Both the position numbers and the translations under genes were made by a program. A stretch of DNA of 64,000 nucleotides from Stylonectria norvegica. Lineage: Eukaryota > Ascomycota > Sordariomycetes > Hypocreales > Nectriaceae. Within the stretch, counting starts at the first letter, position 1, and each line of letters starts with the position of its first letter. The stretch is from contig JAANBC010000008.1 in NCBI GenBank assembly GCA_014621405.1, forward strand, positions 120,093-184,092. Reading direction: 5' to 3'. Below the pieces are notes generated by a model that saw only the letters and a list, made by a program, of their open reading frames with translations, searched no databases and was not told the DNA's origin. This document shows positions 1-10,865 of this stretch, piece by piece.

Positions 1-833
1 TAGGTCCACCAGCGAATCGAGGAGAGATAGACTGCGCCGAGAAGCGCAACTGGAATCTGGCGATATCCCTGGCTGTACTGCTGCACAAACGCATCCTTAT
101 GAAGGATGGGGTAGCACGGCTGAACATGCCTCCAGAACAGCTCAACCAGACTAGGCCCATGGGGACGAACACACGCCTCGATTGTGTCGACTTGCGTATA
201 CGACGGGTCGCCGTCTACTGCCTTTTCGTCGGCGGCCATGTGGAACGTCAGCGGATACTCCTGGCCATCGTCCTTCTCCAGCACGCGGCGGATGGCATGT
301 GTTTCCAGACTAAATTCGTGGGTATAGTCGTCGTACGGGCGGTGGCGCATCAAGATAGGTTCCATGTCGCTACCGAGACCGTACAGCTCCGAGAAACGCG
401 TCGCCGAGCCTCCCAACGTCTGGTCGCGAGGCCCTCCAGCTGCTGCCAAGTCCGGGATGGCCATGGACAAAGGCGCAAGCGGTCGACCGCTGTCGTGCGA
501 GGTCCTGGTGTCGGTCGGGGAGCGGAAAGACTGAACCGACTGAGTCTCGGAAGCGAAGGTCCTGACATCGTCTCGCGACTCTTTGCGACCAAGCTGCTCC
601 TCGGGCAACGGGTCGTCGCTACTGCTGGGCCCGCCGGCCGTGGCCTGACGCTCGGGGGGGTCGTTCTGAAAGGTGCATGGCGTGGCTCTCAGTTGGCAGT
701 GGACGCAGTCGCCCTCGCCATCCTTGGTGACACAACGCGTCTTGCGCTTGCGACAGGCATCACAGGGTCGCAAGCTACGCCTTTGACGCTTGCGAGCGTT
801 GTTCTGGTAGTCCTGGGGCGTGATGATCTCCAT
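1..833 (-). CDS. Zn(II)2Cys6 fungal transcription factor, N-terminal part (runs off left edge)
   Basis: Reading the minus strand from the ATG at 833 gives 277 open codons to the window edge, with an in-frame TAG just upstream of the ATG. Residues 24-53 form a C6 zinc cluster: Cys24, 27, 34, 43, 46 and 53, spaced C-x2-C-x6-C-x8-C-x2-C-x6-C, preceded by a basic KRQRR patch. A low-complexity Ser/Pro/Asp linker follows. Around residue 230 a stretch with LVELFWRHVQPCYPILHKD begins, typical of the start of the fungal-specific regulatory domain (Fungal_trans). Such proteins bind CGG-containing sites in the nucleus as regulators of metabolism. The target pathway cannot be told from this part. The C-terminal half is missing because of the window edge, not because of a break. 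A 314-codon plus-strand ORF over it (99-1043) is an antisense shadow. Confidence 0.9.
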   Translation of the reverse strand, partial: MEIITPQDYQNNARKRQRRSLRPCDACRKRKTRCVTKDGEGDCVHCQLRATPCTFQNDPPERQATAGGPSSSDDPLPEEQLGRKESRDDVRTFASETQSVQSFRSPTDTRTSHDSGRPLAPLSMAIPDLAAAGGPRDQTLGGSATRFSELYGLGSDMEPILMRHRPYDDYTHEFSLETHAIRRVLEKDDGQEYPLTFHMAADEKAVDGDPSYTQVDTIEACVRPHGPSLVELFWRHVQPCYPILHKDAFVQQYSQGYRQIPVALLGAVYLSSIRWWT

Positions 834-3373
834 TTGCTAACGAGGGAGGGGAGGGACGGGAGCGGAGGGGGCGCGCAAGAGTCGCGTCTTTGCGCAGGCG
901 CAGGGCGTAATGCTCATGTCCGAGAGTGTCCCTTGGGCTTCTCGACCTTCACCGACGTCACCTCCAGGGTGGGATATCCAAGCCTCAGAGATGGAGCGAT
1001 CGCACGCGTCATTTGCAGGTGGAATGGTCTGGCTTGGTGTTGATGGTGTAATTGTTAGCAGCGGAAGCGGAGAGTTCCGTTCATCCATGACCTAGCGTTC
1101 AAGGTGAAGATTCACATGTGCGCGCCCTACAGGCGCCTCAGTACGAGATCGACAACGCAAACAGTGTCAGCACCACGCCGACAAATGCAAACCCAGGCCT
1201 GAAGCCTGGGCAAAGCAAATGATACATTTCTATCTGTCTCATCTACATGCTGCACCCTTTTCCTAGTCTGTCATTGCTGCACAGTCCTAAATATCGAAAG
1301 GAGATCACGATCATAGCAGAGTGGGCCATGAAGACTTCCATCATAGGGTGTCACGTGCCGAGGCACAATGGTAGGTACCTAAGTACTTATTGTCATCAAC
1401 ACGAAAACCATTCGACTATCGTGCAGTTCTCAGCAAAAGCATTAGATAGTAATAGTCGAACTGTGTCACCTCCTTCTTTCTATACTTTCCTTTGTCATTG
1501 CATGACCGATTAGCCAAAAAAAAAAATTGAAATATCGTAGCCAGAGTTGACTAAACAGACCCGGTTCTAGGTTCATGAATACTGAATCCCTCATGCGTCA
1601 CCTGCACTGCCTCTCCTGCGCGACGTTAGCAAAGGTATCATTAATGTTGTTCGAACATTAACCCCAGACTCAAGTCGTCGCTTCGTTCCTCGTGAAGTGA
1701 TCAAGATTTTCTCATAAAATCCGATCTTGCATAGATGTTCCCTTGAATGCGGAATTTGGTTCGCATACGTACCCTGTAGACCTGGGCGTTTCACGCAATT
1801 TATCTTAACCGATGCACCTGCAGGGCAACCAGACGCCAAAATATTGAAGTCCATTTACAAGATACAGAAACTTGGGTTTCGAAACAGATGAATGAAACAG
1901 TCCGACTCATCGACCTTTTGTTGATGATGTGGATGATCCTCAGGTGTTCAAAGGTTGTAGGCGTGCAATCAAGTACTTGACTTTCAATCTCCCGGCCGAG
2001 GTGTTTACTATCGACAATTTCTGGAGTTGTGATCCCTCGTAAGCGTGTGAACCGAATTCGTAAACTGACTTGCTAATCGTATATAGGTATGCATTGAATA
2101 TTAGCCACCACTAGGAATCCGGCGGCCTTAGCCACATCAGCAGAACGTCTTCATTGCGGAAGAAGGAGAAATAGTTGTGCAAAAAGTTTGTGGTGCATCC
2201 TGCTGAAGAGTCTGAGCAATATTGCATTTTCATACAGCCACTACAACCCAAATCTAAATGATGAACACCAGTGTTGCCCATCTCTACTAGTAGCTCAAGT
2301 GGAAATAGGTTTTCATGAATGCTTGAGTATTTGCTCCGAGGCGAATTGCGCCGGAAGCTCGGCAAATACAAGGGACTCCACACCATCATAAGGTATGAGC
2401 GACTAATAAAATATGCTTAAGTGGACGTTTAAACATAGAAAGAAGTCCCTCTGATAGGGGGTTTTTTTAAGGCCCTTGTTAGTATTTCATTGCTTCAGTC
2501 GCTTCGGAATCATCTATTTCATCTACCTACCCCACTCACTGTCATACTCAAATCTCAAACGCTTGACTCCAGCCTCAGTGATAAGCGCGTGGGCGTGCAC
2601 GCGATGGACCTCCACATCTCTCGCTCTCCAATTTCTGTAAAGTATTTTAGCGGAGGCGATACGATCCCAGTCGATTCACTGGTGTATTGCCTAAATAGGC
2701 AACTGCTGGACACGTTCTGCCGATTGCCATCAAGATTGGCGCCTCCAAGGGAGAACTACTGTAAGCCAAGCAAACAAGATCATCGTATACGCAGGGTAGA
2801 AGATCCTCCCCACCAGAACACTCGTTGGTTTCGCCACCTTCCAATTCTGTCTCTCATTAAGCATTCGCTGGGTGACAAAGGTGATGAGCAGTGGGACAAG
2901 ATCAAAGTTTGTAGGTGACACTCTGGTCATGTGGCTGGATCAAGCACGGAGTCATTTTGTGCATGGCAAATGTTAAATACCTTGACCTTCGTACGTGCGG
3001 AGCTACGGCCTGATGACAACTATCTACGGTGACCTTGCACTTAACTTCAGCATCGAAGCCATGACTGATTTGTCTTGTTTACTGCCTTCCTGATCCGTGT
3101 TTAGCATTTCGTATCATCCTTCCTTCAATCTTTGCATCTCGGTATCGCTCACGGTCAACAAGCGTGCGATGCCCCGAGATAAGCCAATAACCCTTCCACG
3201 TGTGTCTTGGCGACGATCCTCCCCAGTCCTTGTTGACTCCTAGCCCATCGCAAAAGTTCCGGGGCTCTTTTGTTGAAGCTGGATAAAGCCAGCGATAATC
3301 CCAATCCTGTCGTGAAGCTCTCATTTCTTGAACATCACCGTCAAACTTCATCGATCAAGCAGCAGCCGCAGCT
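834..3373. other. Intergenic, about 2.5 kb, no supported gene
   Basis: This stretch lies between the divergently oriented transcription-factor start and the 5'-nucleotidase start, so it should hold both promoters. I see only short overlapping ORFs in all frames, without conserved motifs or sensible splice pairs. Composition becomes AT-richer from about 1.5 to 2.5 kb. Apart from a short perfect hairpin (listed separately) I recognise no RNA gene or repeat. Confidence 0.55.
1192..1210. repeat. Perfect 7-bp hairpin
   Basis: CCCAGGC and GCCTGGG flank a 5-nt loop (CTGAA) about 360 bp upstream of the transcription-factor start. The symmetry is plain. Any role (operator, RNA structure or chance) is unknown. 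Confidence 0.4.
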
Positions 3374-5342
3374 ATGAAATCGACTCTTTCTCTGGCTATA
3401 CTGGCTCTGTTGGGTTCGGTGTCTGCTGAGGATGTACTCTACAGCAAGCGCCTTGCCAAGCGCTTTATTGACGATGATGGCAACTATAACATGAGTATGC
3501 CCACAAGTTCTCCGTACTTCCCGTACATAACCGGCCCCATGAAATTGACTTCTGACTGCAGCGTTTTTCCACGTCAATGACGTTCACGCTCATTTAGACG
3601 AGTACGCATCTTCGGGTACAGACTGCAAAGACCCGAAGAAAGGCTGCTGTATGTCGACCCCATCTTCAATCCATACCACAAATCTTAATCTCAATCGCAG
3701 ACGGCGGCTACGCGCGCATCAAGGCGAAGATTGACGAGTTGCGCGACGACCACCCAGACAGCTTGACGTTGAACGCCGGCGACGAGTTTCAAGGGACGCT
3801 CTTTTACTCGTTCTATGGCGGGGAGAAGATTGCTGAGACCATCAACCAGCTTGGCTTCGATGCCATGACGCTCGGCAATCACGAGTGGGACGGTGGTGAC
3901 GAGAAGCTGGGTGAATTTCTCAAGAACTTGACATTCCCCATTGTTTCGTGCAACGTGAAAAGCGCATACGAGAACTTGAACAAGACGATCAAGAATTACC
4001 ATATATTCGAGAAGCATGACCTGGCCGTCATCGGTGCTACCACTGATACGACGCCCGGTATCTCCAGCGTTGGAGACAAAACAACTTTCCTAGACCCCAT
4101 CGCGGAAGTTCAACGGTAAGCATTGACTTACCCTGAATATGTCCATACACGTACTGATTCAGCCCAAGACAAATTTGGGAAATCCGGAACACAACTAGCA
4201 TCAAGCGCATCGTTGCTCTCACACATATCGGATACGACGTGGACAAGAGGCTCGCTGCGGAGACAGAAGGGCTCTCTCTCATCATCGGCGGCCACAGCCA
4301 CACGCTCCTCGGCGACATGGAGAATGCTGAAGGCAAGTATCCTACTATCGTTGAGGATCTCAGTGGTGAAGAGGTGTTTATTGTCACGGCCTATCGATGG
4401 GGCGAATACCTCGGATACATCAACGTTGCCTTCGACGACAACGGCAAGGCCCTGAAGTACACCGGAGGCCCTGTTCACCTAGACAACAAAACAGCCCAGG
4501 ACACTGATTTGCAGAAGCAAATTAAGTCTTGGAGAGTGCCCTTTGAGAAATTCGCTGCAGAGAAGCTTGGCGAAACAGAGGTCGACCTCGATCAAACCAC
4601 GTGCCAGAAGGGCGACTGTCTCCTGGGCGAAGTCATGACGGATGCTATGCTGGAGTACCGCCGTAATATAACGAAAGAAGGCGACGAGAAAGCGGATTTT
4701 GCACTCATAAATGCAGGTGGAATCCGTGCAACCATCGAGAAAGGGGATATTACCCGTGGCGATGTCCTAACTTCATTCCCGTTCGGCAACGCTGTCATCG
4801 AGCTGGTCTTTTCAGGCTCTGATCTACGCAAAATCCTCGAGGGATGTGTATCGCGGTTCAACCAAAACAACTTAAAGCCGCTCTCCTCCTGGTTTCAAGT
4901 CTCCAAGGGTATCAAGATCGAGTACAACCCGGACAACAAAAACGGGTCAAAGCTAGTGAGCGTCAAGGTCGACGAAAAGGATCTTGAAAACGAGCGAGAC
5001 TACCGCATCATCACTTTGGATTTCCTGGCAGGCGGCGGCGATAATATCCTCGAGAAGACGACCGAATTTGTTACTCTGGACACGCTGGATGAGGTCCTTG
5101 TTGCTTACGTCCAGGAGCATAGCCCTCTGGATGTGAAATTGGAGGAGCGAGTCGTGGCGACTGACAAAGCGTCAAGTAACTCTACGGGCGCAAGCAACTC
5201 TACGAGTGGCGGCAACGACACAGAAAGTGATGATGGAAAGGATTCTCAAGATGGAGGTAACGGTACTAGCATTGCAAGCGTTTCCAAAGCTCCTGGATTT
5301 GCTGTTGTTGTTGGTCTGGGAGTCATGTTAGCACTGATTTAA
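3374..5342 (+). CDS. Secreted GPI-anchored 5'-nucleotidase (metallophosphoesterase)
   Basis: Four exons: 3374-3494, 3562-3648, 3701-4115 and 4163-5342, joined by GT-AG introns of 67, 52 and 47 nt; phase closes to 600 aa. Residues 1-18 are a signal peptide. The calcineurin-like metallophosphoesterase domain shows N-D-V-H-A-H (about 46-51, metal ligands), NAGDEFQG (94-101), GNHEWD (128-133), the THIGYD block (about 228) and GGHSH (about 250). The C-terminal 5'-nucleotidase substrate domain shows NAGGIR and FPFGNAV. A Ser/Asn/Thr-rich linker with N-glycosylation sites and a terminal hydrophobic tail with no charged residue indicate GPI anchoring at the cell surface. The family hydrolyses nucleoside 5'-monophosphates to nucleoside plus phosphate, so nucleotide and phosphate scavenging outside the cell is the likely role. 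The start is favoured because the signal peptide begins right there. The usual phenylalanine in the GNHE-F-D box is tryptophan here. Confidence 0.93.
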
Positions 5343-5512
5343 ACTAGAAAACTAGATGGGGTCTTGAAATTTGCAGCATATAATTCGATTTTCAACGAAG
5401 TATGTCTTGATCCAAGTGGCCAAGTATCAGAAACGATGTTCCATCGGATGAAGGTTGCAACGCGAAAGCTATGAGTAACAGTGGGTAGAGACCACCAGAA
5501 AGAGCAGCTGAC

Positions 5513-5785
5513 TCACATGTTGTGGGTTATATATACCGGAATAGTCTGATATCCAATAGATACCTCCTCACTTAGCAGCCCGACTTCCTCGTCGTCGCCA
5601 TAAATGCGCCGGTTCGACCTTCGCCGTAATTGGTGGCGGATGACGAGACACATAATGAACATCGTTGGGACACCAAGCCACATAAATAGAAACAAGCCAC
5701 CGAGACATATATAAATTGGTAAGAAAAGTTCCGGGTGCCCCATGCTGTCATCCTTGGGTGATTTCTGTTGTGTCGGGAGGTTCAT
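5513..5785 (-). CDS. Small single-pass membrane protein, 90 aa, unknown
   Basis: An ATG-initiated ORF with a strong hydrophobic segment (about residues 20-48, rich in L/F/I/M/G) followed by a basic stop-transfer stretch (HQLRRRSNRR) and an acidic tail. That is a credible membrane topology and unlike random ORFs. I recognise no family. The stop TGA overlaps a good splice donor (GTGAGT). A 48-nt intron ending in CATAG would extend the protein by about 41 residues to a stop overlapping the end of the 5'-nucleotidase gene, so the C-terminus is uncertain. It lies tail-to-tail with 5'-nucleotidase. A second micro membrane protein of similar plan (6191-6430) lies just upstream on the same strand. 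Confidence 0.5.
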   Translation of the reverse strand: MNLPTQQKSPKDDSMGHPELFLPIYICLGGLFLFMWLGVPTMFIMCLVIRHQLRRRSNRRIYGDDEEVGLLSEEVSIGYQTIPVYITHNM

Positions 5786-6190
5786 TTTGTGTTATTCGTG
5801 AATGGTACCGTATTAGTAGTATCAGTGGGCGAGTTCAAGCATACGGCGTTCAACATGAACAGTAGTTTCTGAAGGTAATAGAGAAGAAAATGCGTATATC
5901 GAACATGTTCTCTTGAACATGTACTTCATGTGTCAAAGATTAGGGAGACCAGACGTGTTTGTGCCAACAATGTGCGTGAACAGCACCCAGCAACAAAGCC
6001 AGGGTGAACAACACCAACGGTATTAACTTAGCATCTATAGAGTCTATGTGAGACTGCTTTCGACCTAAAACACTATCTTCCTGGTGGACCTCGGCACGCA
6101 TGCCAGGGGTATGTCAGTGACTACCTGGGCCATCCATGAAGCAACAAGCAAGAAGAGAACCGCTATGCCGAGCTTAATCAAATATTCCTT

Positions 6191-6430
6191 CTAATCAGTA
6201 TCGTGATCATGGTTCTCGACCGGTGTGTATTGTTCTGTTGTCGAAACATCCGGGTTGACGGGTCGTCGACGGCGACGCCCACGAGGGGTTGGATAGAGCA
6301 AGGTTCTTGGGGAGACACACGTTGCCCTCCAGAAGACGTATGAGGATATGCAAAACATGCAGATGGATCCCGCCAGCAGAGGAATGGCGAGAGCGAGAAG
6401 TATCTGAATGGTGTCCAAGTCGAGCGACAT
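6191..6430 (-). CDS. Small single-pass membrane protein, 79 aa, unknown
   Basis: A single ATG ORF. The N-terminus is short and acidic, then comes one hydrophobic span (about residues 10-33), a Cys-containing segment, a run of arginines (GRRRRRP at about 50-56) and an acidic His/Asp tail. The plan (short N-terminus, one membrane span, basic patch, acidic tail) mirrors the neighbour at 5513-5785, but I cannot align the two convincingly. No family recognised. Downstream on the same strand (about 6065-6175) a further hydrophobic stretch (KLGIAVLFLLVAS) is open but has no ATG before it. It could be a terminal exon or chance. Confidence 0.45.
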   Translation of the reverse strand: MSLDLDTIQILLALAIPLLAGSICMFCISSYVFWRATCVSPRTLLYPTPRGRRRRRPVNPDVSTTEQYTPVENHDHDTD

Positions 6431-6766
6431 ATTGGCTGTTGATGTGTGTTGTTTGATTTACTTGATGCTGCGTACCTTGGATCAGGGAAGACGCTACTTA
6501 TAGCTATAGCCTTTACTGCAAAGTAGTGATTACTCACGACAGGGGATGGCAATCTCTATCGATTGACAGTGATTGAGGATAATACTAACCAACGATTTTC
6601 ACTGCTACTGCTGTAGACTCGAGAGTGACTGATGGCGGGCAGGATATGATTCAGTGGAGGTCATCGACAAAATCACACATTCGCTACGTAATTCAATTAA
6701 GTACATGAGCTTGAATAAACGCTTGAATCCTGCCATATTTGTATGATTCGCCCACGAAATTGGCGT

Positions 6767-8472
6767 TCAATAAGTATATCGGAAATCTGGCGAATTTGTG
6801 TCCTATAAATCCCATTAGCAGTGGTTCTTGTGGCTGTAGTAGAAAAGGGACCACTTACATCGTGAGACTCCAGAATCTTCTCGCCCCGATCAGCCTTGCT
6901 ATTCTCGCGTTTGAACGTGAAACCGAGCGTGATCACCAGGATAACCGTCAGCAAGCAGCATGCGATACACGCCCACATGCCCGGCTTGTACCCTGTCAGC
7001 TTGTCCTGCTCTCGAAACACCAGACTTCCAGCAATGCCACCAATACCGCCGAAACCAACCAGCGTCGCGCTGCAGAAAGCTCGCTTCCACTGCCCGCGCA
7101 GGTTGTTTGCCTGGAACGCCATGGTCGCGGGGATGTTGCTGTTGGCGCCGGCTGTGACGAGAAAGACGCCAAAATAACGCGCGCCCGCGCTGCTGGCCCA
7201 GCCCATAATGGGCAGCCCGATGAGGCAGAGGATCATGTTGAAGATAATGATGGGCCCGCGAACATGGTACTTATCGCCGACCCAGGCGGTCGCAAACATG
7301 ACCATGCCGGCGAATGCGTACGGCGGTGCGACGAGACACTGCGCCTGTCCAACGGTGAAACCCATATTGCCGACGAGCAAGATGGGCAGCGTGTACGCGA
7401 GCGCGTAGGACAAGGTGGTGGTATCAAAGAAGATGAGCGCGTAGGCCCAAATCTTCCAGTCCTTGCCTCCACTGAGAAATCGACCGAGTTGGAAGGGCGG
7501 AGTGACGGAATCTCCACGGTCGCGGTTGATGCGCGAGACAACCCAGAGGCGCTCGCGTTGACCAAGAAAGCGGTACGACTCGCGCTTGGAATCCGGAAAG
7601 TCGACGAGAAGCCAGTAGCCAGCGATGCCAAGGGCGCAAGTTAGGACGCCTTCGACGATGAAGATCCATCGCCAGCCGGTCAGACCTTGGCGACCATTGA
7701 GTTGCATGAGCTGCATTGGAGTGTTAGAGATGTGATGTGAGTTGCGAGAATATGTCACTTACACCATAGGCGAGGATACCAGAGAAAGCAGACGCAACGC
7801 ATCCTAGCAAGTAGAAAACGGAGTAACGCTTGCCCACCTCGTCTGCAGTCGTTTGTTAGAATTGTGCTCGGTCAAGTCCTTTCCCGGGGGTCATCACTTA
7901 CATCGTGTGTACCAAGTACTCAGCAGGTATACACAGCTCGGGAAGAAACCAGCTTCAAGAAAGCCCAGTATTGATCTCATACCAGCAAGTTGGCTATAGC
8001 TCTTGACGAAACCCATGCCGATCATAACGCCGCCCCAACATAGGGTAATAACGGAGAGGTGGAGTCGTGGTCCAATCTTACGAATAAGGACGGTGGAGGG
8101 CGGTTGGAAGATGATGTATGTGATGAAGAAGACCAGATTGGCAATGTTCTGACGCACACAGTCTATTAGTTGCTCGCTCGAAGTATGTTAAGTCGTGGCA
8201 CTCACATATCTATATCCCGTCAGAACGAGCTCGACACTCATGCCTGCGATGTTCGCTGCACTCATATTTGTGCGGTCCATGAGACTGACGCAATACATTG
8301 CTCCCACGGTCACAACCAGCCGTCGGTCGATGCGGCGGATGATGTGACGCTGCTCAGCGACTGTAAAGCCATGGTCGTCATCGTGCTCGGAGCTAACTTT
8401 GCTGGGGGCTTGGTCGAGGTGCTTGACTTCAGCCTGCTTCTCCAGCGCAGAGGGGCTGTCTAGAGTAGACAT
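6767..8472 (-). CDS. MFS transporter, Dal5 (allantoate/anion:cation symporter) family
   Basis: Five exons on the minus strand: 8472-8206, 8148-7902, 7842-7763, 7710-6859 and 6802-6767. Introns are GT-AG (57, 59, 52 and 56 nt) and phase closes to 493 aa. The N-terminus is cytosolic and charged. TM1 ends in MYCVSLMDRTNMSAANIAG, the Dal5-family loop signature. Further spans include the FITYIIFQPPSTVLIRKIGPR block, GFLEAGFFPSCVYLLSTWY and GWRWIFIVEG. The last 36-nt exon encodes the short DTNSPDFRYTY tail, matching the usual end of this family. The family (allantoate, ureidosuccinate, nicotinate, pantothenate and similar organic anions) is clear; the substrate cannot be chosen from sequence alone. 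The ATG at 8472 is used because the codon two positions further upstream is TTG, not ATG. It is a plasma-membrane protein with 12 predicted spans. Confidence 0.9.
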
Positions 8473-10865
8473 CTTCAAGGAAGAGGAGGAGGAAGTCGAG
8501 GAAGATTGCGCTCAGGAGGAAATTGTTGAAAGGAGGTGAGTGGTGAGAGGAGACAACAACCACTAGCTTCCAGATGCGGTAAAGAAGATCCAGATGTCAG
8601 AATGCGTGTCTTTGTTCCTGGCAGTCTCGAGTATGACGAGGGGGAAAGGGACGCAGTGTTATATGAAATCGGGACCGCTCTAACTGCTGGACGATCGGCA
8701 GAGGGGAACCAGGGATTTAGTCACCGGATGTTACACGGCAGTCGAAGACGTAGAAGTGATGGATCCCTTTCTGGCGGAGTGGTTCTGTCTCCTCATCTTT
8801 TCGTCACATCACGGCCTGGTTGCCCTGCATTTATATCCTCCGCCCCTGACATCCCCGCGTCTCCAACGCCTCCCGGACCACCATCATCCCGGCATTACCA
8901 TCTTGCGATTCACCTCGAGTCGACCGAAGCACCCAATCAATCGTGCGGACACCCTCAAAGATGCCTCGGGTGGCGGCCCATGTCATGCCTACTCCAGCTC
9001 GACTCACCTCCGGGCGGTAGTCACTTCTTGCTGGTGGGAATCTAACGACGGGATATTGCGCCTAAAGAGAATGACACTATGATCCTCACGGTAAGTGGCC
9101 GACTGCCTGCTTCTCCAGTTTCTCTTCCCCGCGAGATCTGCCGCACCCAAGGCCGAACCAGCTAGCCCATCTTCAGAAACCCGCCCCCCCCAAGAATCCG
9201 GGGTTGATCGGCCATGACCGTCCGGCTGCGGGGTAGCGTCGCCGGGGGGAGCTCCGCTTGGCGTTCGGGGGCATTGCCGAATCTGGAAACCGCCTAAGGC
9301 GCGAAGCAGCATTGATGCTCCATGCGATGCGAACTGGCTGCGCTGTGCTATCGCCCGAGGACCCGATGGGTGGGCTGGATGGATGAACGGATGGATCATG
9401 GAGCAGACGCAATCTGTTGGTCAGGCCATGATCAGTCTGCCAGACGTTGCGAGATGCGGCTGCGTGTGAGACAATCACGCTGCTCAGGGGGGCTGCCATC
9501 ATGCTCTTCCCCGTTGGCTTGGTTTGTCGTATGTGTGGCTTGTCACTTGTTGTTTCGCTGTGTTGAGCGTACGTTGTAACGGTGTCTGTGCGAACTCGGT
9601 GCTGTGGATGCAACGGCTTGACGTGGTGTAACACCTTGAAAACAACGACGACATGCTACATCCCGGCAGCCCCAACGCCACGGCGGACATGCTCGACTCC
9701 CAGTCCTGGGAAATCTTGGCTAGATCGTGTGTGATGAGCAGTATCTGTTGCCCCCCGTGGTTGCATCCAAAGATTGCATCGCATCCATGACTCCTTGAGG
9801 GATCGCCAACACCTCACTTACACCACGACCCATAGTTTATATCACCACCAACACTCGACGCCAGGGCCTTACGCTGCCCCTTCTCGCAAATCGGCGTCTC
9901 GTGAAACCTGAAACGAAAACTCCAGTCGGCATAGTGCATCTAGACTATGAGCATCTCGTCCTGCCCGCAAACACACATGATGCACGCAAGGTGCAAACCG
10001 TGAGAACTGCAGCGCCAGCACACATTGCCGCGTGAAAACAGGCAACGCAGCCAAGCCAGGCCATGTTCCACAAACAGTGGCTGGTCCTTGCACCAGAATA
10101 TCATCCCCGTCATGCCCATCAAACTAGCAAGTTTCAACGAGGCTCGGCACCTCTCAACTCCAATACTTTCCCCCTTCCCCGCACAGAGCCACACCACAAC
10201 TCCCGGACGTCGAGCCTCGACCAATGGCGTGTCGTAGAGGCGGCCTCGATGCCGAGGCTCACGGCCTCATCTGGTTCTGGTGACCAAACCAGGCGCCGTT
10301 GGATTGAAGCTTAAACGCTTCCCGTCCTAGAGCCGACGCAGAAATGGAGTCGTACCCCAGATCTTACGTGTTGGGGTGCAGCGCTAACCTTGACGCCGCG
10401 AGGTCTGGACTATCTCGCCCACCGCTTCATGCGCCTCGCCGGGGCAAACCACCCAGGATGTTGTTGTCACCGGAGCTTGGCATCGTGAGGCTGATATCCG
10501 CGCGGCAGCAAAGACTGGACAAAACCTGTGGCGGTGGTCTAGGTGTAGGTATGAGTGGAAATTCCATTGACTCCATGCAGCTTAGAGTTGCTGCCCTCTA
10601 TCGCCAAGTACCGCTATGCCAGCGCATCCTGCTCTCTCTCAGCATCCGTCCTTTGCGCCTCAGCTCCATCCATGCAACCCGGAAAGTGACCGACAGTGCT
10701 ATCCCGAGTCCCAAATACCCCAGTTGCCATGATGTAACCTTGCCCGCGTGCTTTACCCAATAAACCACTAACCAAACCGAACCGAACAGGATGGGGTAGC
10801 CCTCACATCCCGGCCATTTGAGAATCATTCCCCCTTACGTCCCAAGTTTGTGTTCTCATAGTTCT
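8473..10865. other. Intergenic, about 2.4 kb, no supported gene
   Basis: Upstream of the MFS gene and downstream of the acyltransferase gene, both on the minus strand. Several ORFs of 80-170 codons overlap in different frames (for example near 8536-9045 and 9173-9634), but none has a recognisable domain, a coherent composition or plausible splicing. I regard them as chance. A long promoter for the transporter is likely. Confidence 0.5.

Noticed and set aside
99..1043. 314-codon plus-strand ORF
   Set aside because: It is antisense to the C6 zinc-cluster gene, lacks recognisable motifs and has the Arg/Ala/Val-rich look of a shadow reading.
2490..2918. 142-codon ORF
   Set aside because: No motif, mixed composition, overlapping minus-strand ORFs of equal quality.
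6739..7644. 301-codon plus-strand ORF
   Set aside because: Antisense to the main MFS exon, and the translation is low-complexity and charge-rich with no membrane pattern.
8536..9634. Several 100-170-codon ORFs on both strands
   Set aside because: They overlap each other in different frames, no frame has a domain or a good start context, and no splice pairs join them.
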